In this document: positions 48,301 through 54,359 of the stretch, in pieces
Layout: the number at the start of each line of letters is the position of its first letter
Position numbering within the stretch: the stretch's first letter is position 1
DNA from: Cornus controversa
Taxonomy: Eukaryota; Streptophyta; Magnoliopsida; Cornales; Cornaceae
Direction of reading: 5' to 3'
NCBI GenBank assembly: GCA_026545225.1
Contig: CM048848.1
Location: forward strand, 15,799,353-15,863,352
Length of the DNA stretch: 64,000 nt
Translations under genes and position numbers: made by a program
Notes under the pieces: generated by a model
The model's input: only the letters and a program-made list of their open reading frames with translations
Database searches by the model: none
What the model was told of the DNA's origin: nothing

Positions 48301-50641
48301 TTAATCAAGATCGGATATATTCAAAACCAAGTTAATCCTAGACTATTCACAAAACAGTCGGCAATAATTTTGCATAGATACATAAGCTGAATGGAGAAAT
48401 GGGAACTTTAAGCATTGAATATAAGCAAAAGGGTGCAAGAGACAATAATTTGATACTTCCTTTCATCTTTTTGCTTTTCTTTATCTTCCCTCTTCTTTTG
48501 CTTTTGTTTTTTTTTTTTATCAACTCCTTTTTTAATAGATCATTAGGTCAGTGCAATGGCTACACCATCACTTTATTTTCTTTTTCTATATAAGTGCCAC
48601 ACTCTCTCCCTTCCTTATTATAAAGATAATACCTTTACCCTTCTCCGGGGCCATAATGCCAGCAAAAACGAAGATACTCTAGCAAAGAAAGGATCAATCT
48701 ATTTATCATTTACTGGGCTTGGTAAATTTACTCCTAAATGTTGCAAAATTTTCCTCTCTCTTTTGTTTCTCATTTCCTTCCACTTTTGACTAAATTTTTT
48801 ATTTTTCTTATATTTCATAATAGAAAACACATATCAAGAGACTCTTCAAACTTTGATGCAGAAATAAGAACATTCTTGAAAGCCATGAAACTATGACATA
48901 CCCATTAGATTGAACAAACGAAATGGTGACAGTTCAAATTTTATCTTTGGAAGCGAAACAAAAGCCCATGAAGCAGCTCCCACCCACGGCTCTGATGGTA
49001 TCAATCGCAATTTGACCCAAAGTTCCCCATCAATGTCAAAATCTCGGACACCAACTGGCACGACAACAGGGATAATGCCGAATTTCAATGATAGCATTAA
49101 CAGCATTCGAGCACCGCCAGTATAACGGAGGCCTATCTGGTATCTGATAACAACACAAAAAAAAAACAGTTACATGCAATAAAGAATTACTCTTTGGTCA
49201 ACAGATAATGAGCTCCAAAAGTAAAAGAAAAATACAAATTCTAAGCATATCTGTTTAACAATATAGCACATCCCACTTTATAACCAAAGAAGAGTGAATT
49301 TTGGCAATTAATTTTTATAAAACTGGATTGATAAATACCCAAGGGCCAAGGCAAACCAAGAGAAACAGAATCTCCAATTTATTCTTCTTACCGCAACTCA
49401 TTTTTATCTGTTTTCAATTATCTTGTTCTCCTTCTCATCTCTCATGGCATATTACCATAATTCCTCTGATCCGACAAAGAACTTCCTCTTCTTTATTACC
49501 CTTACCATTTAGACTGGAGTATCTATTATATTGTCGAAAACATACTGTTCTATCATTAACAAAATGTGAAAAAACACATAATACAACGTGGAATGCTCTT
49601 TTCTCGTCTTTTGTCGTAGTGGTTCAAAATGCAGACTGAAAGCAAATTAAATTGATAAAATCTTGAAGATTATCAAGTCAAAACAAACAATGAAGCGCGA
49701 CCCTGAAGGATGAGCATAAAACAAGAGCTGAAGCAAACAAGATCTGATTAAAAAAAAGCAGCAGAATTTCTATGAATGACTTACTGCAAATCATTGACAC
49801 GGCGAGAAGTTCTGCGCTCGACATTCCTAACTGACAATGGTTCATCACCCAATGAGAACTGCTTAATTTCAACTCTTTGCACATAGTCAGGTTTCTTTAG
49901 ATTATCAATGACTGGCTGAAGCAACCCAATGATCCAATTCTCAAGCCCAGCTCTGTAAACCTTCCACAACTTCCCCAAAACCATATTCACCCACTCAACT
50001 GATTCTTTCCTTTGCAAATCCTTCTCGAGGAACAAAGAAAAACTAGTTGGTACCTGTGGCCAAATACCAGGCCGATTCCCACTGCCCGATTTGTTATTCT
50101 TCTTCCTCGAAGTCCAGAGTTTATCGAAGACAACCCCAACGAAGAAAAAGAACACAAACAACCCAACAATGTTCCGATTAATGGGAGGTGAGGGGATAGG
50201 GTGTATTACACCCAGCTGAGTCCTTAGCTTATCGACAATAGGGTCTTCACTGAAGTTAGTAAAATTAGAACCCATTTGAATGGAGTCTTGAGCAGCCACC
50301 TCTCCTTGATCCAGTTCATCAGATAACTTCTGCTTCAATACGAAGCTTTTTACGCCCTGTCTCGCAGCAGCCGAATTTTTGGTGAATTCAATGTTAAAAT
50401 TATGGTTACTTCCGGAATTGGTTGGGATCATACATGCCTGAAGAATAATCCATTTTGGCCGAGAATTCTTGTACGAAAGAGTCATTCCGACAAACTTTTT
50501 TCTTCTTCTTCTTCTGGAAGAAGAGCCAATCAGTGAGAAATTCCATTTCCTTTCTTCGGAGATACTAGTAATTTCATGGATTTTAGGTAAAGAAACTTGA
50601 AAGAAATCACAGCCCGTAGAGGTTGATTGTAAAACAACCAT
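3286..50641 (-). CDS. NTMC2T5: Tricalbin-3/NTMC2T5-type SMP-C2 lipid-transfer protein, 8 exons
   Basis: Joined exons (minus strand): 50641-49785, 49143-48902, 45312-45294, 29767-29562, 29281-29172, 29037-28939, 3941-3488, 3374-3286; 2076 nt, 691 residues. Every junction is GT-AG and in phase. Seen in the protein: Arg-rich basic patch 43-49, membrane segment about 157-174, SMP domain about 213-403, C2 domain about 424-535, acidic linker 553-585, Thr run 634-639, hydrophobic segment 665-681 and a short tail ending SSFFNP. Known for the family: plant synaptotagmins/tricalbins are membrane-anchored at contact sites; SMP domains carry glycerolipids between bilayers and C2 domains bind acidic membranes, often with Ca2+. 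From memory the length and motif order match Arabidopsis tricalbin-3 proteins (At3g19830, At1g50260). The ATG is fixed by an in-frame TAA directly before it. Odd points: a 19-nt exon and introns of 15.5 and 25.0 kb filled with transposons. The host frame shows no break. Confidence 0.93.
3488..3941 (-). CDS. NTMC2T5: NTMC2T5 exon 7: end of C2 domain, acidic linker
   Basis: 454 nt encoding residues 512-662. It starts [21 protein letters not shown], the last C2 strands, then [16 protein letters not shown] and an acidic stretch (Asp/Glu-rich, residues 553-585). A conserved helix-like segment [21 protein letters not shown] (601-621) follows, then a short Thr run coded by a small triplet repeat. 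The exon lies 25 kb from exon 6; its acceptor TTACCAG is intact and keeps phase 0. The donor is GTAGTG. Confidence 0.92.
3962..3979. repeat. (TA)n microsatellite in intron 6
   Basis: A short perfect TA run about 20 bp inside the acceptor end of intron 6. Nothing else is recognised between 3980 and 4472. Confidence 0.7.
4485..4689 (+). mobile_element. tRNA-derived SINE, 205 bp, complete
   Basis: Starts AGCCCGCAAGGGC with an A-box-like TACCTCAACTGGTAAG and a B-box-like CAGTTCGAGACTC, and ends in a poly(A) run. It is flanked by a 12-bp duplication AGATATACCTAT (4473-4484 and 4690-4701). The pol III boxes, size and A tail are diagnostic of a plant SINE. It lies antisense to NTMC2T5 in intron 6. 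Confidence 0.85.
4735..10562 (+). mobile_element. Ty3/gypsy pol fragment (F), split by copia A
   Basis: Plus-strand pieces on both sides of element A resemble gypsy pol: RT end and RNase H on the left (4735-5134); late RNase H, the [13 protein letters not shown]-like tether and the zinc-binding start of integrase ([36 protein letters not shown]) on the right (10073-10562). No LTRs, gag or integrase core are recognised. An old, broken fossil with several breaks; older than A, which sits inside it. Confidence 0.8.
5140..10067 (-). mobile_element. Ty1/copia element A, 4.9 kb, with both LTRs
   Basis: LTRs 5140-5411 and 9807-10067 (TG...CA) are flanked by TACTC on both sides (5135-5139, 10068-10072). 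Minus-strand order: primer site complementary to initiator tRNA-Met next to the right LTR; gag (about 8920-9743) with a CCHC knuckle [15 protein letters not shown]; protease region near 8650; GAG-pre-integrase and integrase (about 7330-8410); RT (about 5960-6640) with the YVDDI box; RNase H (about 5420-5830); a purine tract beside the left LTR. The structure looks whole but the coding region is broken in several places. The LTRs differ by about 4% by hand count, so perhaps 1.5-3 million years. It is in sense orientation to NTMC2T5, nested in gypsy fragment F. Confidence 0.9.
10772..15549 (-). mobile_element. Tnt1/Tork-like Ty1/copia element B, 4.8 kb, with both LTRs
   Basis: LTRs 10772-11171 and 15142-15549 begin TGTTGTGAAAAAC and end ATAACA; both flanks carry TAAAG (10767-10771, 15550-15554). 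A primer site (TGGTATCAGAGCC on the minus strand) abuts the right LTR. Gag about 14290-15108 with CCHC knuckle [17 protein letters not shown]-pre-integrase ([14 protein letters not shown]) about 13800-13935; integrase about 13370-13800; RT about 12060-12690; RNase H about 11250-11590. Domain order and wording resemble tobacco Tnt1. Structurally whole, coding broken in several places. The LTRs differ by about 5-6% by hand count. Nested in the 5' LTR of C; sense to NTMC2T5. Confidence 0.9.
16787..18737 (+). mobile_element. Short non-autonomous copia-type element D, 1.95 kb
   Basis: LTRs 16787-17317 and 18209-18737 (start TGTTAGGTTG) are flanked by GATGG (16782-16786, 18738-18742). A TAGTATCAGAGC primer site follows the left LTR and a purine tract AAGAGGGAGATTTG precedes the right one. 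The 0.9-kb interior holds only traces of Tnt1-like gag ([20 protein letters not shown]) and of the protease/pre-integrase region; no RT or integrase domain is seen. It must have moved with enzymes from another element. The LTRs differ by about 9% by hand count, the oldest dated insertion here. Nested in the gag region of C. Confidence 0.88.
20461..26103 (+). mobile_element. Ty1/copia element E, 5.6 kb including a nested solo LTR
   Basis: LTRs 20461-20734 and 25830-26103 (TGTTGGAGAATC...TTTACA) are flanked by GTTCC (20456-20460, 26104-26108). The primer site TGGTATCAAAGC abuts the left LTR and a purine tract GAGGGGGAG the right. Parts: gag about 21060-22020 with a degenerate CCHC, protease near 22110, integrase about 22500-23330, RT about 24440-24960, RNase H about 25230-25800. 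A solo LTR of the B family (24006-24426) lies in its RT region. Broken in many places. The LTRs differ by about 5-6% by hand count. Nested between integrase and RT of C. Confidence 0.9.
24006..24426 (-). mobile_element. Solo LTR of the element-B family
   Basis: About 420 bp closely matching the two LTRs of B (TGTTGTGAAAAAC...ATAACA), in the same orientation as B, with no internal region. It interrupts the RT region of E. The flanks are GTATC and CTATT, so the target duplication is not preserved exactly. Solo LTRs arise by recombination between the two LTRs of a full element. Confidence 0.88.
27690..28358 (+). mobile_element. 5'-truncated LINE, RT zinc-finger (zf-RVT) end
   Basis: The translation contains [17 protein letters not shown], then a Cys-x2-Cys...His-x4-Cys array ([10 protein letters not shown], then NHLFVCCPF) and [15 protein letters not shown], typical of the C-terminal zinc-finger region of plant L1-type LINEs. 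One in-frame TGA (near 27916) lies between the two halves. The piece ends in a poly(A)-like run at 28350-28358. Endonuclease and RT core are absent. It marks the right end of recognisable C sequence. Confidence 0.75.
28359..28938. other. Donor-proximal end of intron 6, unique AT-rich sequence
   Basis: Contains a (TA)n run at about 28446-28463 and T-rich tracts. No mobile element is recognised. This and 3942-4472 are probably original intron sequence around the retroelement nest. Confidence 0.5.
28939..29037 (-). CDS. NTMC2T5: NTMC2T5 exon 6: C2 domain, second Ca2+-loop region
   Basis: 99 nt, phase 0 at both ends, encoding [15 protein letters not shown] ... GTGE (residues 479-511). The loop reads [13 protein letters not shown]: Asp498 and Asp504 are present, but Leu500 stands where many Ca2+-binding C2 domains have a third Asp. 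Lipid binding may therefore be weakly Ca2+-dependent or independent; that is inference. The acceptor is TTGCAG and the donor GTAAGC. Confidence 0.92.
29172..29281 (-). CDS. NTMC2T5: NTMC2T5 exon 5: C2 domain core
   Basis: 110 nt encoding [20 protein letters not shown] ... PIWNQ (residues 442-478). It holds the hallmark C2 motifs: TDPYV (Asp445, second Ca2+-ligand position) and the P-x-W-N-(Q/E) strand. The acceptor is ATCCAG and the donor GTGAAG. The flanking introns are short (280 and 134 nt), so exons 4-6 form a compact island between the two giant introns. Confidence 0.93.
29562..29767 (-). CDS. NTMC2T5: NTMC2T5 exon 4: end of SMP domain, start of C2 domain
   Basis: 206 nt encoding [19 protein letters not shown] ... 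[18 protein letters not shown] (residues 374-441) plus one base. It closes the SMP domain, crosses a short linker ([12 protein letters not shown]) and starts the first C2 strand. Asp432 in LVDAQKL sits where the first Ca2+ ligand of C2 domains is expected. The acceptor is TTCTAG and the donor GTAACA, a weaker donor than the others. Confidence 0.92.
29768..30190. other. Acceptor-proximal end of intron 3, no feature seen
   Basis: AT-rich; one chance minus frame at 29903-30085. No element ends or repeats recognised. Confidence 0.4.
30191..30410 (+). mobile_element. Probable solo LTR, 220 bp
   Basis: Begins TGTTAGAATCCG and ends TTATCCACA, with flanks ACATT and ACGTT (one mismatch). Contains TATA-like AT-rich blocks. 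No internal sequence, primer site or second copy in the window. The orientation is assumed from TG...CA and could be reversed. Confidence 0.5.
30411..31429. other. Intron 3 sequence without a recognised feature
   Basis: AT-rich, with no open frame that resembles a known domain and no clear repeat ends. Confidence 0.4.
32265..32840 (-). mobile_element. Solo LTR, 576 bp, inside G
   Basis: A block foreign to copia coding interrupts the RT region of G and is flanked by a perfect ATTAC duplication (32260-32264, 32841-32845). On the minus strand it runs TGATGTAGG...TTTGTTA. It carries a TATA-like block near 32385-32415 and a doubled motif (GAAATCCTAATCCTAAC) at about 32405 and 32467. Family unknown. 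Confidence 0.7.
33445..33977 (+). mobile_element. LTR fragment of the Tekay-like family, with a SINE inside
   Basis: Closely similar to the minus-strand fragment at 56071-56300 and more distantly to the 3' part of LTR H: shared segments GTGTGAGCCTGGC, TTATTTATTAGTTTTC and TTGAGTTACGGGATTCC. It ends with GGGGTGTCACA. No target duplication was identified. A SINE occupies 33675-33847. Confidence 0.6.
33675..33847 (+). mobile_element. tRNA-derived SINE in an LTR fragment
   Basis: A-box-like TTGGTGTGATGGCAAG, B-box GGGTTCGAGACT, 3' end GCACTGGGTACGACC followed by a T run. Flanked by TTTTCCTTTTTGCT and TTTTCCTTTCTGCT (one mismatch). The T-ending tail and GTGCACTGGG end place it with the other SINE copies at 40996-41047 and 46906-47069. 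Confidence 0.85.
35220..40284 (+). mobile_element. Ty1/copia element I, 5.1 kb, best preserved copy
   Basis: LTRs 35220-35487 and 40014-40284 (TGTTGAAGAATTTGCG...TTCTTCA) are flanked by TTTCT (35215-35219, 40285-40289). The primer site TGGTATCAGAGCC follows the left LTR directly and the purine tract GAGGGGGAG precedes the right one. Parts: gag about 35640-36640 ([15 protein letters not shown] near 36420), protease DSGATDH near 36760, integrase about 37090-38030, RT 38530-39220 and RNase H about 39340-40006. Structurally whole with a handful of coding breaks. The LTRs differ by about 4% by hand count, among the youngest here. Antisense to NTMC2T5, inside G. Confidence 0.92.
40996..41047 (-). 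mobile_element. 52-bp SINE 3' fragment with target duplication
   Basis: The insert reads, on the minus strand, as a SINE tail (GGAGCCTTGTGCACTGGG) and is bracketed by GCTAAGTAATT at 40985-40995 and 41048-41058. It interrupts the gag region of G. A 5'-truncated insertion with its own duplication is expected of LINE-driven retrotransposition. Confidence 0.7.
41537..44343 (-). mobile_element. RTE-type LINE (J), 2.8 kb, 5'-truncated
   Basis: Flanked by a perfect 14-bp duplication AGTTCCAAAATTCA (41523-41536, 44344-44357). The 3' end (left) has a (TTG)n tail on the minus strand after TAGCCGACCCCAAGCAATTG, usual for plant RTE LINEs. An APE-type endonuclease is open over 43531-44343 ([39 protein letters not shown]), starting at [12 protein letters not shown], so the 5' UTR and first residues are missing. 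RT follows in pieces: 42562-43002 ([18 protein letters not shown]), 42058-42507 and 41689-42003, separated by frameshifts/stops near 43000-43030, 42510-42560 and 42005-42055, with more between 43020 and 43530. The catalytic box reads FTDD instead of FADD (42328-42339). Dead copy, sense to NTMC2T5. Confidence 0.9.
44790..45293. other. Intron 3 near the microexon donor, no feature seen
   Basis: AT-rich with a (GA)n patch near 44835-44853. Probably original intron sequence next to the microexon. Confidence 0.4.
45294..45312 (-). CDS. NTMC2T5: NTMC2T5 exon 3: 19-nt microexon in the SMP domain
   Basis: The exon reads CAATTCCCGTTCTCTCAAT on the minus strand. It is preceded by TACCAG, with a pyrimidine tract about 25 nt further upstream, and followed by GTGAGT. 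With the G carried from exon 2 and the G that opens exon 4 it supplies A-I-P-V-L-S-M (residues 367-373). The family motif at this place is LFNLM-(A/G)IPVLSMFLTKLLT, so the microexon is needed both for frame and for protein. Nineteen nt is not a multiple of three: skipping it would shift the frame inside the SMP domain. Introns of 3.6 kb and 15.5 kb flank it. Confidence 0.9.
45877..46075 (+). repeat. Diverged repeat, copy 1 of 2 in intron 2
   Basis: Shares CCTATAAAAAA, AATAAAGAAAAAAGA, AATTAAAATAATG, ATAAGTAGTATAGT and AAAATAGGTAA, in that order, with 47208-47355. The sequence starts near TGTAACAACC, so it could be an LTR fragment. Family unknown. Confidence 0.5.
46157..46405 (-). mobile_element. 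TRIM-type miniature LTR element, 249 bp, complete
   Basis: Terminal direct repeats of 74 and 73 bp (46157-46230, 46333-46405), TG...CA, flanked by a perfect AATAT duplication (46152-46156, 46406-46410). On the minus strand the 5' repeat is followed at once by the primer site TGGTATCAAAGCC; a purine tract GTGAGGGGCCA precedes the 3' repeat. The interior is 102 bp and non-coding. These are the defining parts of a terminal-repeat retrotransposon in miniature. Lies in intron 2, sense to NTMC2T5. Confidence 0.88.
46870..47140 (+). mobile_element. RTE LINE 3'-tail fragment, split by a SINE
   Basis: GGATTCATGTAGCCAAC and CCCCAAGTAGTTGGG match the 3' end of LINE J, followed by a (TTGAG)n-type tail at 47098-47135. 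Only the last tens of bases of the LINE are present. The SINE at 46906-47069 sits inside it. Confidence 0.75.
46906..47069 (+). mobile_element. tRNA-derived SINE inserted in a LINE tail
   Basis: A-box-like TAGCATAATGGTGATG, B-box-like TGGTTCGAAATGG, 3' end GCCTCGTGCACTGGGCTGTGC and a T run. Flanked by a 20-bp duplication ATGTAGCCAACTCCAAGTAG (46886-46905; one mismatch in 47070-47089). Confidence 0.85.
47208..47355 (+). repeat. Diverged repeat, copy 2 of 2 in intron 2
   Basis: Partner of 45877-46075, same motif order, with indels. It begins at CACCTATAAAAAAG and ends near AGGTAACCTTTCC. Confidence 0.5.
47803..47905 (+). repeat. Tandem duplication, 58-bp period
   Basis: Two adjacent copies of a unit starting TGTGTACCGT and containing AACTTTGTTCCTGAACACAA ATAGCTA (47803-47860 and 47861-47905, the second shorter). 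Intron 2; no function evident. Confidence 0.75.
47906..48901. other. Intron 2 next to exon 2, no further feature
   Basis: AT-rich; T-rich tract near 48470-48540. The intron 1 interval (49144-49784) is likewise unremarkable. Confidence 0.4.
48902..49143 (-). CDS. NTMC2T5: NTMC2T5 exon 2: SMP domain core
   Basis: 242 nt encoding residues 286-366 ([15 protein letters not shown] ... FRLFNLM) and one base of codon 367. This is the strongly conserved middle of the SMP fold, including the [15 protein letters not shown] and [10 protein letters not shown] segments. The acceptor is TTATCAG and the donor GTATGT. A second AG seven bases downstream could serve as an acceptor, but only the first keeps the frame with exon 1. 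Confidence 0.93.
49785..50641 (-). CDS. NTMC2T5: NTMC2T5 exon 1: N-terminus, membrane anchor, start of SMP domain
   Basis: Encodes residues 1-285 plus two bases of codon 286. It begins with a Ser/Thr- and Arg-rich region without clear domains (residues 1-150), then the hydrophobic segment at about 157-174 followed by a basic KLWTSRKKN stretch that would stay on the cytosolic side. The SMP domain starts at about residue 213 ([15 protein letters not shown]). The exon ends in ...[10 protein letters not shown] and CA, then a donor GTAAGT. The basic N-terminus could be an organelle-targeting extension, but the sequence does not settle this. An in-frame TAA abuts the ATG and G is at +4. Confidence 0.93.
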
Positions 50642-51097
50642 TTATTAAGAACCCTACACTACACAAACCGATTGGTATAGGGAAATTGAAAACAACCATT
50701 TATTGCAAAACAACAATGATAGGGAAATTGAAAGCAACAATTGGTAGAACATAAGCGTGAACATTCAGATTAGTAAACCTGAATTGAATTCAAAGACGGA
50801 CCAGACCAGACTAGACCTTGTTGTGCGTGTGTTGTGTTGTGTTGTTAAGAACCCAATACTATACAACCGGTAGTACAATCGCAATTGTGAATGAAGAAAG
50901 ATTGAAGTCTGAAGACAAGTTGAAGTTTAACTACCCTACTTCATTCAATAAAAATCGAAATCGTGATAGCTTTGGATGAAGATATAAATATATTATGTAT
51001 GTATGTATAAAAGAGCAGGTATTGACAAGAGACAAAGTGCTCTAAAGAGAGAAGGTAATGGAAACTTGGTAAAGAGCCGGGGAACTATTGTTAGATT

Positions 51098-51121
51098 GAG
51101 AGAGAGAGAGAGAGAGAGAGA
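51098..51121 (-). repeat. (CT)12 tract at the presumed start of the 5' UTR
   Basis: A perfect GA repeat on the plus strand, which is CT on the gene strand. Pyrimidine-rich CT microsatellites just downstream of the start site are common in plant promoters (Y-patch-like), so this supports the placement of the NTMC2T5 core promoter. Confidence 0.6.
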
Positions 51122-51147
51122 GGTGATGATTCAAGTCCGCACGAGTG

Positions 51148-51154
51148 TTAAATA
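51148..51154 (-). promoter_or_regulatory. TATA-like box of the NTMC2T5 promoter
   Basis: TATTTAA on the minus strand, about 25-30 nt before the (CT)n tract where transcription would begin, giving a 5' UTR of roughly 480 nt. A second AT-rich candidate (TTTATAC and ATTTATATC) lies near 50985-51013 and would give a shorter leader. Position and sequence only; no transcript data. Confidence 0.4.
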
Positions 51155-51273
51155 AGAAGATGGTCGGTTCACGCGTGATTTTGATTTAAGAGAATCGCAG
51201 AGCTCGTTTTAAAGCCTCAAAAAATGAAAACAACGTGGATAATAGTATTACTGCTGCCATATTTTTGTAACGA

Positions 51274-51279
51274 CACGTG
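51274..51279. promoter_or_regulatory. G-box CACGTG in the NTMC2T5 upstream region
   Basis: CACGTG within ACACGTGGA, about 120 nt upstream of the TATA-like box. On the gene strand it reads CCACGTGTC, an ABRE/G-box form bound by bZIP and bHLH factors. Two related elements lie close by: ACGTGG at 51233-51238 and the palindrome CACGCGTG at 51170-51177. Three ACGT/CGCG-type sites in about 110 bp suggest light- or ABA-type control, by analogy only. Confidence 0.45.
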
Positions 51280-51434
51280 GATCGTAGCAATTTGATGACT
51301 CGTTTGACACGATACCTTGGTCCGCCGTAGCACAATACTTGCGCAGCTCGGTGGCCGGTGGAGAATTTGCCATTATTCACCGTAACCATTTTATTTTGGA
51401 TAAATTGCATTGGCCTCCGTTGATATTTGAACAA

Positions 51435-52236
51435 ATTACACGTTTAAAATTTATTACTTTCACCTCAAGTTTAGCGTGTGTGTTCAACGACACTTTTAGC
51501 GTTTTTTTTTAGTTAAAATCACTAACCACGTTTTTAAAATAACCATTTTACCCTTCCCTTCATCAATATTGGGTAAAGCATTTGATGATTATTAATTTGA
51601 GCTCTCCTAAACTTGTTACTGAACTGACGGACATTAAAATTGATTGTGAAAAGTCATTAATGCCCTAAATTACAATAAACTAAAAAGTCCTTTATGCCCT
51701 TTAATTAAATATAACTTGTGTCAGGCCAGTTGTAAAGCAAATTATGTCCCTCTCGTTCTATCATATATATATATATATACTAGCGTATTGTCCATGCCTA
51801 CGACACTATAAAAAAAATTCTCCTTAAGACTTGAAAAAAATCTTATTTATAGATGTGATGCATTTGGCAACATGAAATCTTAACTTGGTAACTCTTTTGA
51901 AATAGGACTTTGCTATTTACAATCAACAAAATAATTGAATAGTCAAATCCAGCAACGGACTCAGGAATTTTTGTAAGGGTGGCCTTTAATACAATAAAAA
52001 AAAAATTCAAACCATCGTAATAATTTTATTGCATAAATTTATCATTGTTCATTGATAACATTTACTTTATGTATCAAGAATTTTCAATAAAAACATTTAC
52101 CTTATTATTTTTTAATTTATTTATTAAAAATTAAATGAATTTACTATTTTAAATTGTTTTTTATAGATATAGATAGAGATGGGATAGAGAGAGAGTGCTC
52201 AAATATTACATTGAATGTTGAAAGATATAAATGCAC
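51435..52236. other. Upstream intergenic DNA, no gene
   Basis: Contains a (TA)n run at about 51764-51779. No coding region or element ends recognised. Confidence 0.4.
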
Positions 52237-52244
52237 TCTATATT

Positions 52245-52773
52245 TAGGGATGGCAATTTGCCCCGCCCTGCCCTGTTTAAAACCCGTTTACGAAACCATT
52301 TAAGGAAACCGGGTGGCGATGGGGTTAGGAAAAATAACCCGCGCTTAAACGGAGCAGTGACAGGGTAAGACCCTACCCCAACGGGTACCCACCCCGCCCC
52401 GTTTAAGTATATATATATTTATACTTATATATATAATATATAAAGAAAATATTAATATTATATATATCATACAACTATACAAGTTATATTATATTAATAA
52501 TGGATGATTCAATATTAGCCATTATATTGGATGTACCTAAATGTGTGTGTTTGGTGTATATGTATCTAAATATTAGATTTATTATTATAAAAAAAATTGC
52601 ATTAAAAAAAAGTATAAATGAGGCGGGGGCAGGGCGGGGAAAATTAAACGGTTGCGGGGATGGAGTTTGGGGATGATATTATAAATGGATGCGGGGCGGG
52701 GACGGGCGGGATAAGTTAAAACGGTTGCGGGGACGGGGAAGTCAAAACCCGCCCTGCCCCGTTGTCATCCATA
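52245..52773. mobile_element. hAT-type MITE, 529 bp, GC-rich ends
   Basis: Ends TAGGGATGGCAA and (reverse complement of right end) TATGGATGACAA, flanked by a perfect 8-bp duplication TCTATATT (52237-52244, 52774-52781). The sub-terminal regions are C-rich on the left and G-rich on the right (CCCCGCCCTGCCC / GGGGCGGGGACGGG), so single strands could fold on each other; the middle is AT-rich. The TAGGGATGGCAA end is typical of plant hAT elements. Non-coding. Confidence 0.85.
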
Positions 52774-52781
52774 TCTATATT

Positions 52782-53369
52782 CCTAGCACTCCACTTTTAA
52801 TGTAAAATGACATAATTGCTCTTGATTCAATTAATGAAAATCAAGTATAAGGGACATTTATGTCATTTAATTTTTTAAAAAAATAAAATGCATTTATTAT
52901 CTCCCGGATTTTTTAGATGCTTCATCTTAGGAAAAAAATTATAAAATATTGTGAATAATATACAAACATATTAATGGACATATCATAAATATCGAAAACA
53001 ATAATATACAAACATGTTAGTGGGATATACATAATTCACCACCTTGGTGGTAATTTTCACAATTTATTTTTTTATACCAAAGTTATCAAGAAAACAAAGC
53101 TATTGTACCTGATCTTGGACTTTTAGTAGGAATTTAGTAATTAATTATTTGTAGCTACTTCCATCCGAATAACAACTTATTCAATAATAATATATATAAT
53201 TAATATCCTTATTTTTCACACCCCGCCTTTCTTGAGCGTTGATTAGAGTTGTCAAAGTCTACAGTGACCTCAACCTCCCTTAGATCCCAAGAGAATATGC
53301 TACAAAGTAAAAGGGTATTACAGAAGCATGAATTTCTCAAGTAATGACACTAAAACCTATTGACCCCAC
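52782..53369. other. AT-rich intergenic DNA, no gene
   Basis: No open frame or repeat end recognised. A CACACCCCGCC motif near 53219 resembles the complement of gypsy LTR ends (GGGGTGTG). Confidence 0.35.
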
Positions 53370-54286
53370 TTGACATTTTGGATATTTTTGTATGTGGCTA
53401 TCCATGCCGGCTTGTGGCATGTTAATTCATTGTAGTTGTAGTCATAATTGAATTATTATGCTTTTGGACAATATATATGCAATTCATATAGTGACTACGA
53501 ACTTTGGTGGCCACATTAATGAAATGCTCATTTTGGAATCAACTGTATAGATTTGTGATATATGGAGTTATGAAGTTATGAATTCTATCTACATTATAAC
53601 ATTGTATAGATGATTATTGGGGCTTAGAATGTGGATTAGGCATTATTGAGATAGTTTGAGGAAAATGTGCATGAATGTGTATTCTTGAGTTGTATTTGGG
53701 AGATGTATGGATTGTGGTGGTAATGAATGAGGGTTATATGAATTTCATCAAGTTTTTATCATACTTTAGCTCGTGTATGAGTTGGTAATATAGTGGAATG
53801 CATATAAACTTAGATCATACAGGTTTTGAGCGTTTAAAGCACTTTTGGTCGCCTAGGCTCTGCAGCAGCCTGTCGAAAGTGTGAGATACCTAACATTTGC
53901 AAATAAGGTACCTATTTCGGATAACTGAAGGAGGGTTTTAGCCGGCTGAAAGCATCCTTTCAGCTAACCAAAACCTCTCTCCAGCCGACTGACAGAATTA
54001 GGAACCAAAGGTCAGCTAAGCCCAGGTTTCAACCGACCGGAGGGTAGTATCAACCGACTGAAACAGGGCTGGAAGGGAATTTATGGAGTGAGAGTGAACA
54101 TATATGAATGTATAGACTAGTGTGGGACCCATTAGGGTAAATGGTGATGAGCATACGCCCACGTAATTGCATATGTATCATTAGCTTCCGCGGTGGTATG
54201 GTTTTAGGATGATTTTTGAGGTTAGAAGTGGTGATGTGTAACCCAGTCACCCTTGGCTTCCAGGAGTTGGAAATCGGGACATGACA
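53370..54286 (+). mobile_element. Gypsy LTR-like block, copy 1
   Basis: Collinear with 54452-55289: shared start TGTGGCTATCCATGCC and CATAATTGAATTATTA, shared end block with CAGGAGT and AAATCGGG, closing ATGACA. The end resembles the closing block near 63160-63186 (GGGAATCGGGGCGTGACA). Between the shared blocks lies a short-motif cluster (53860-54080) with repeated CCGACTGA / CAGCTAACC-like words. Fossil, no internal region. Confidence 0.55.
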
Positions 54287-54359
54287 ATGTAGGTCAGTGT
54301 CGGGTCGATACCTAGGTGGGTTAGGGCACTCTTACTGAGTGTAGTTGTGTGCTCACCCC

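Noticed and set aside
49678-50169. Short minus frames overlapping exon 1
   Set aside because: Shadow frames of the NTMC2T5 coding exon and the adjoining intron.
51186-51434. 82-codon minus frame upstream of NTMC2T5
   Set aside because: Lies in the promoter region, no homology recognised, overlaps the G-box elements.
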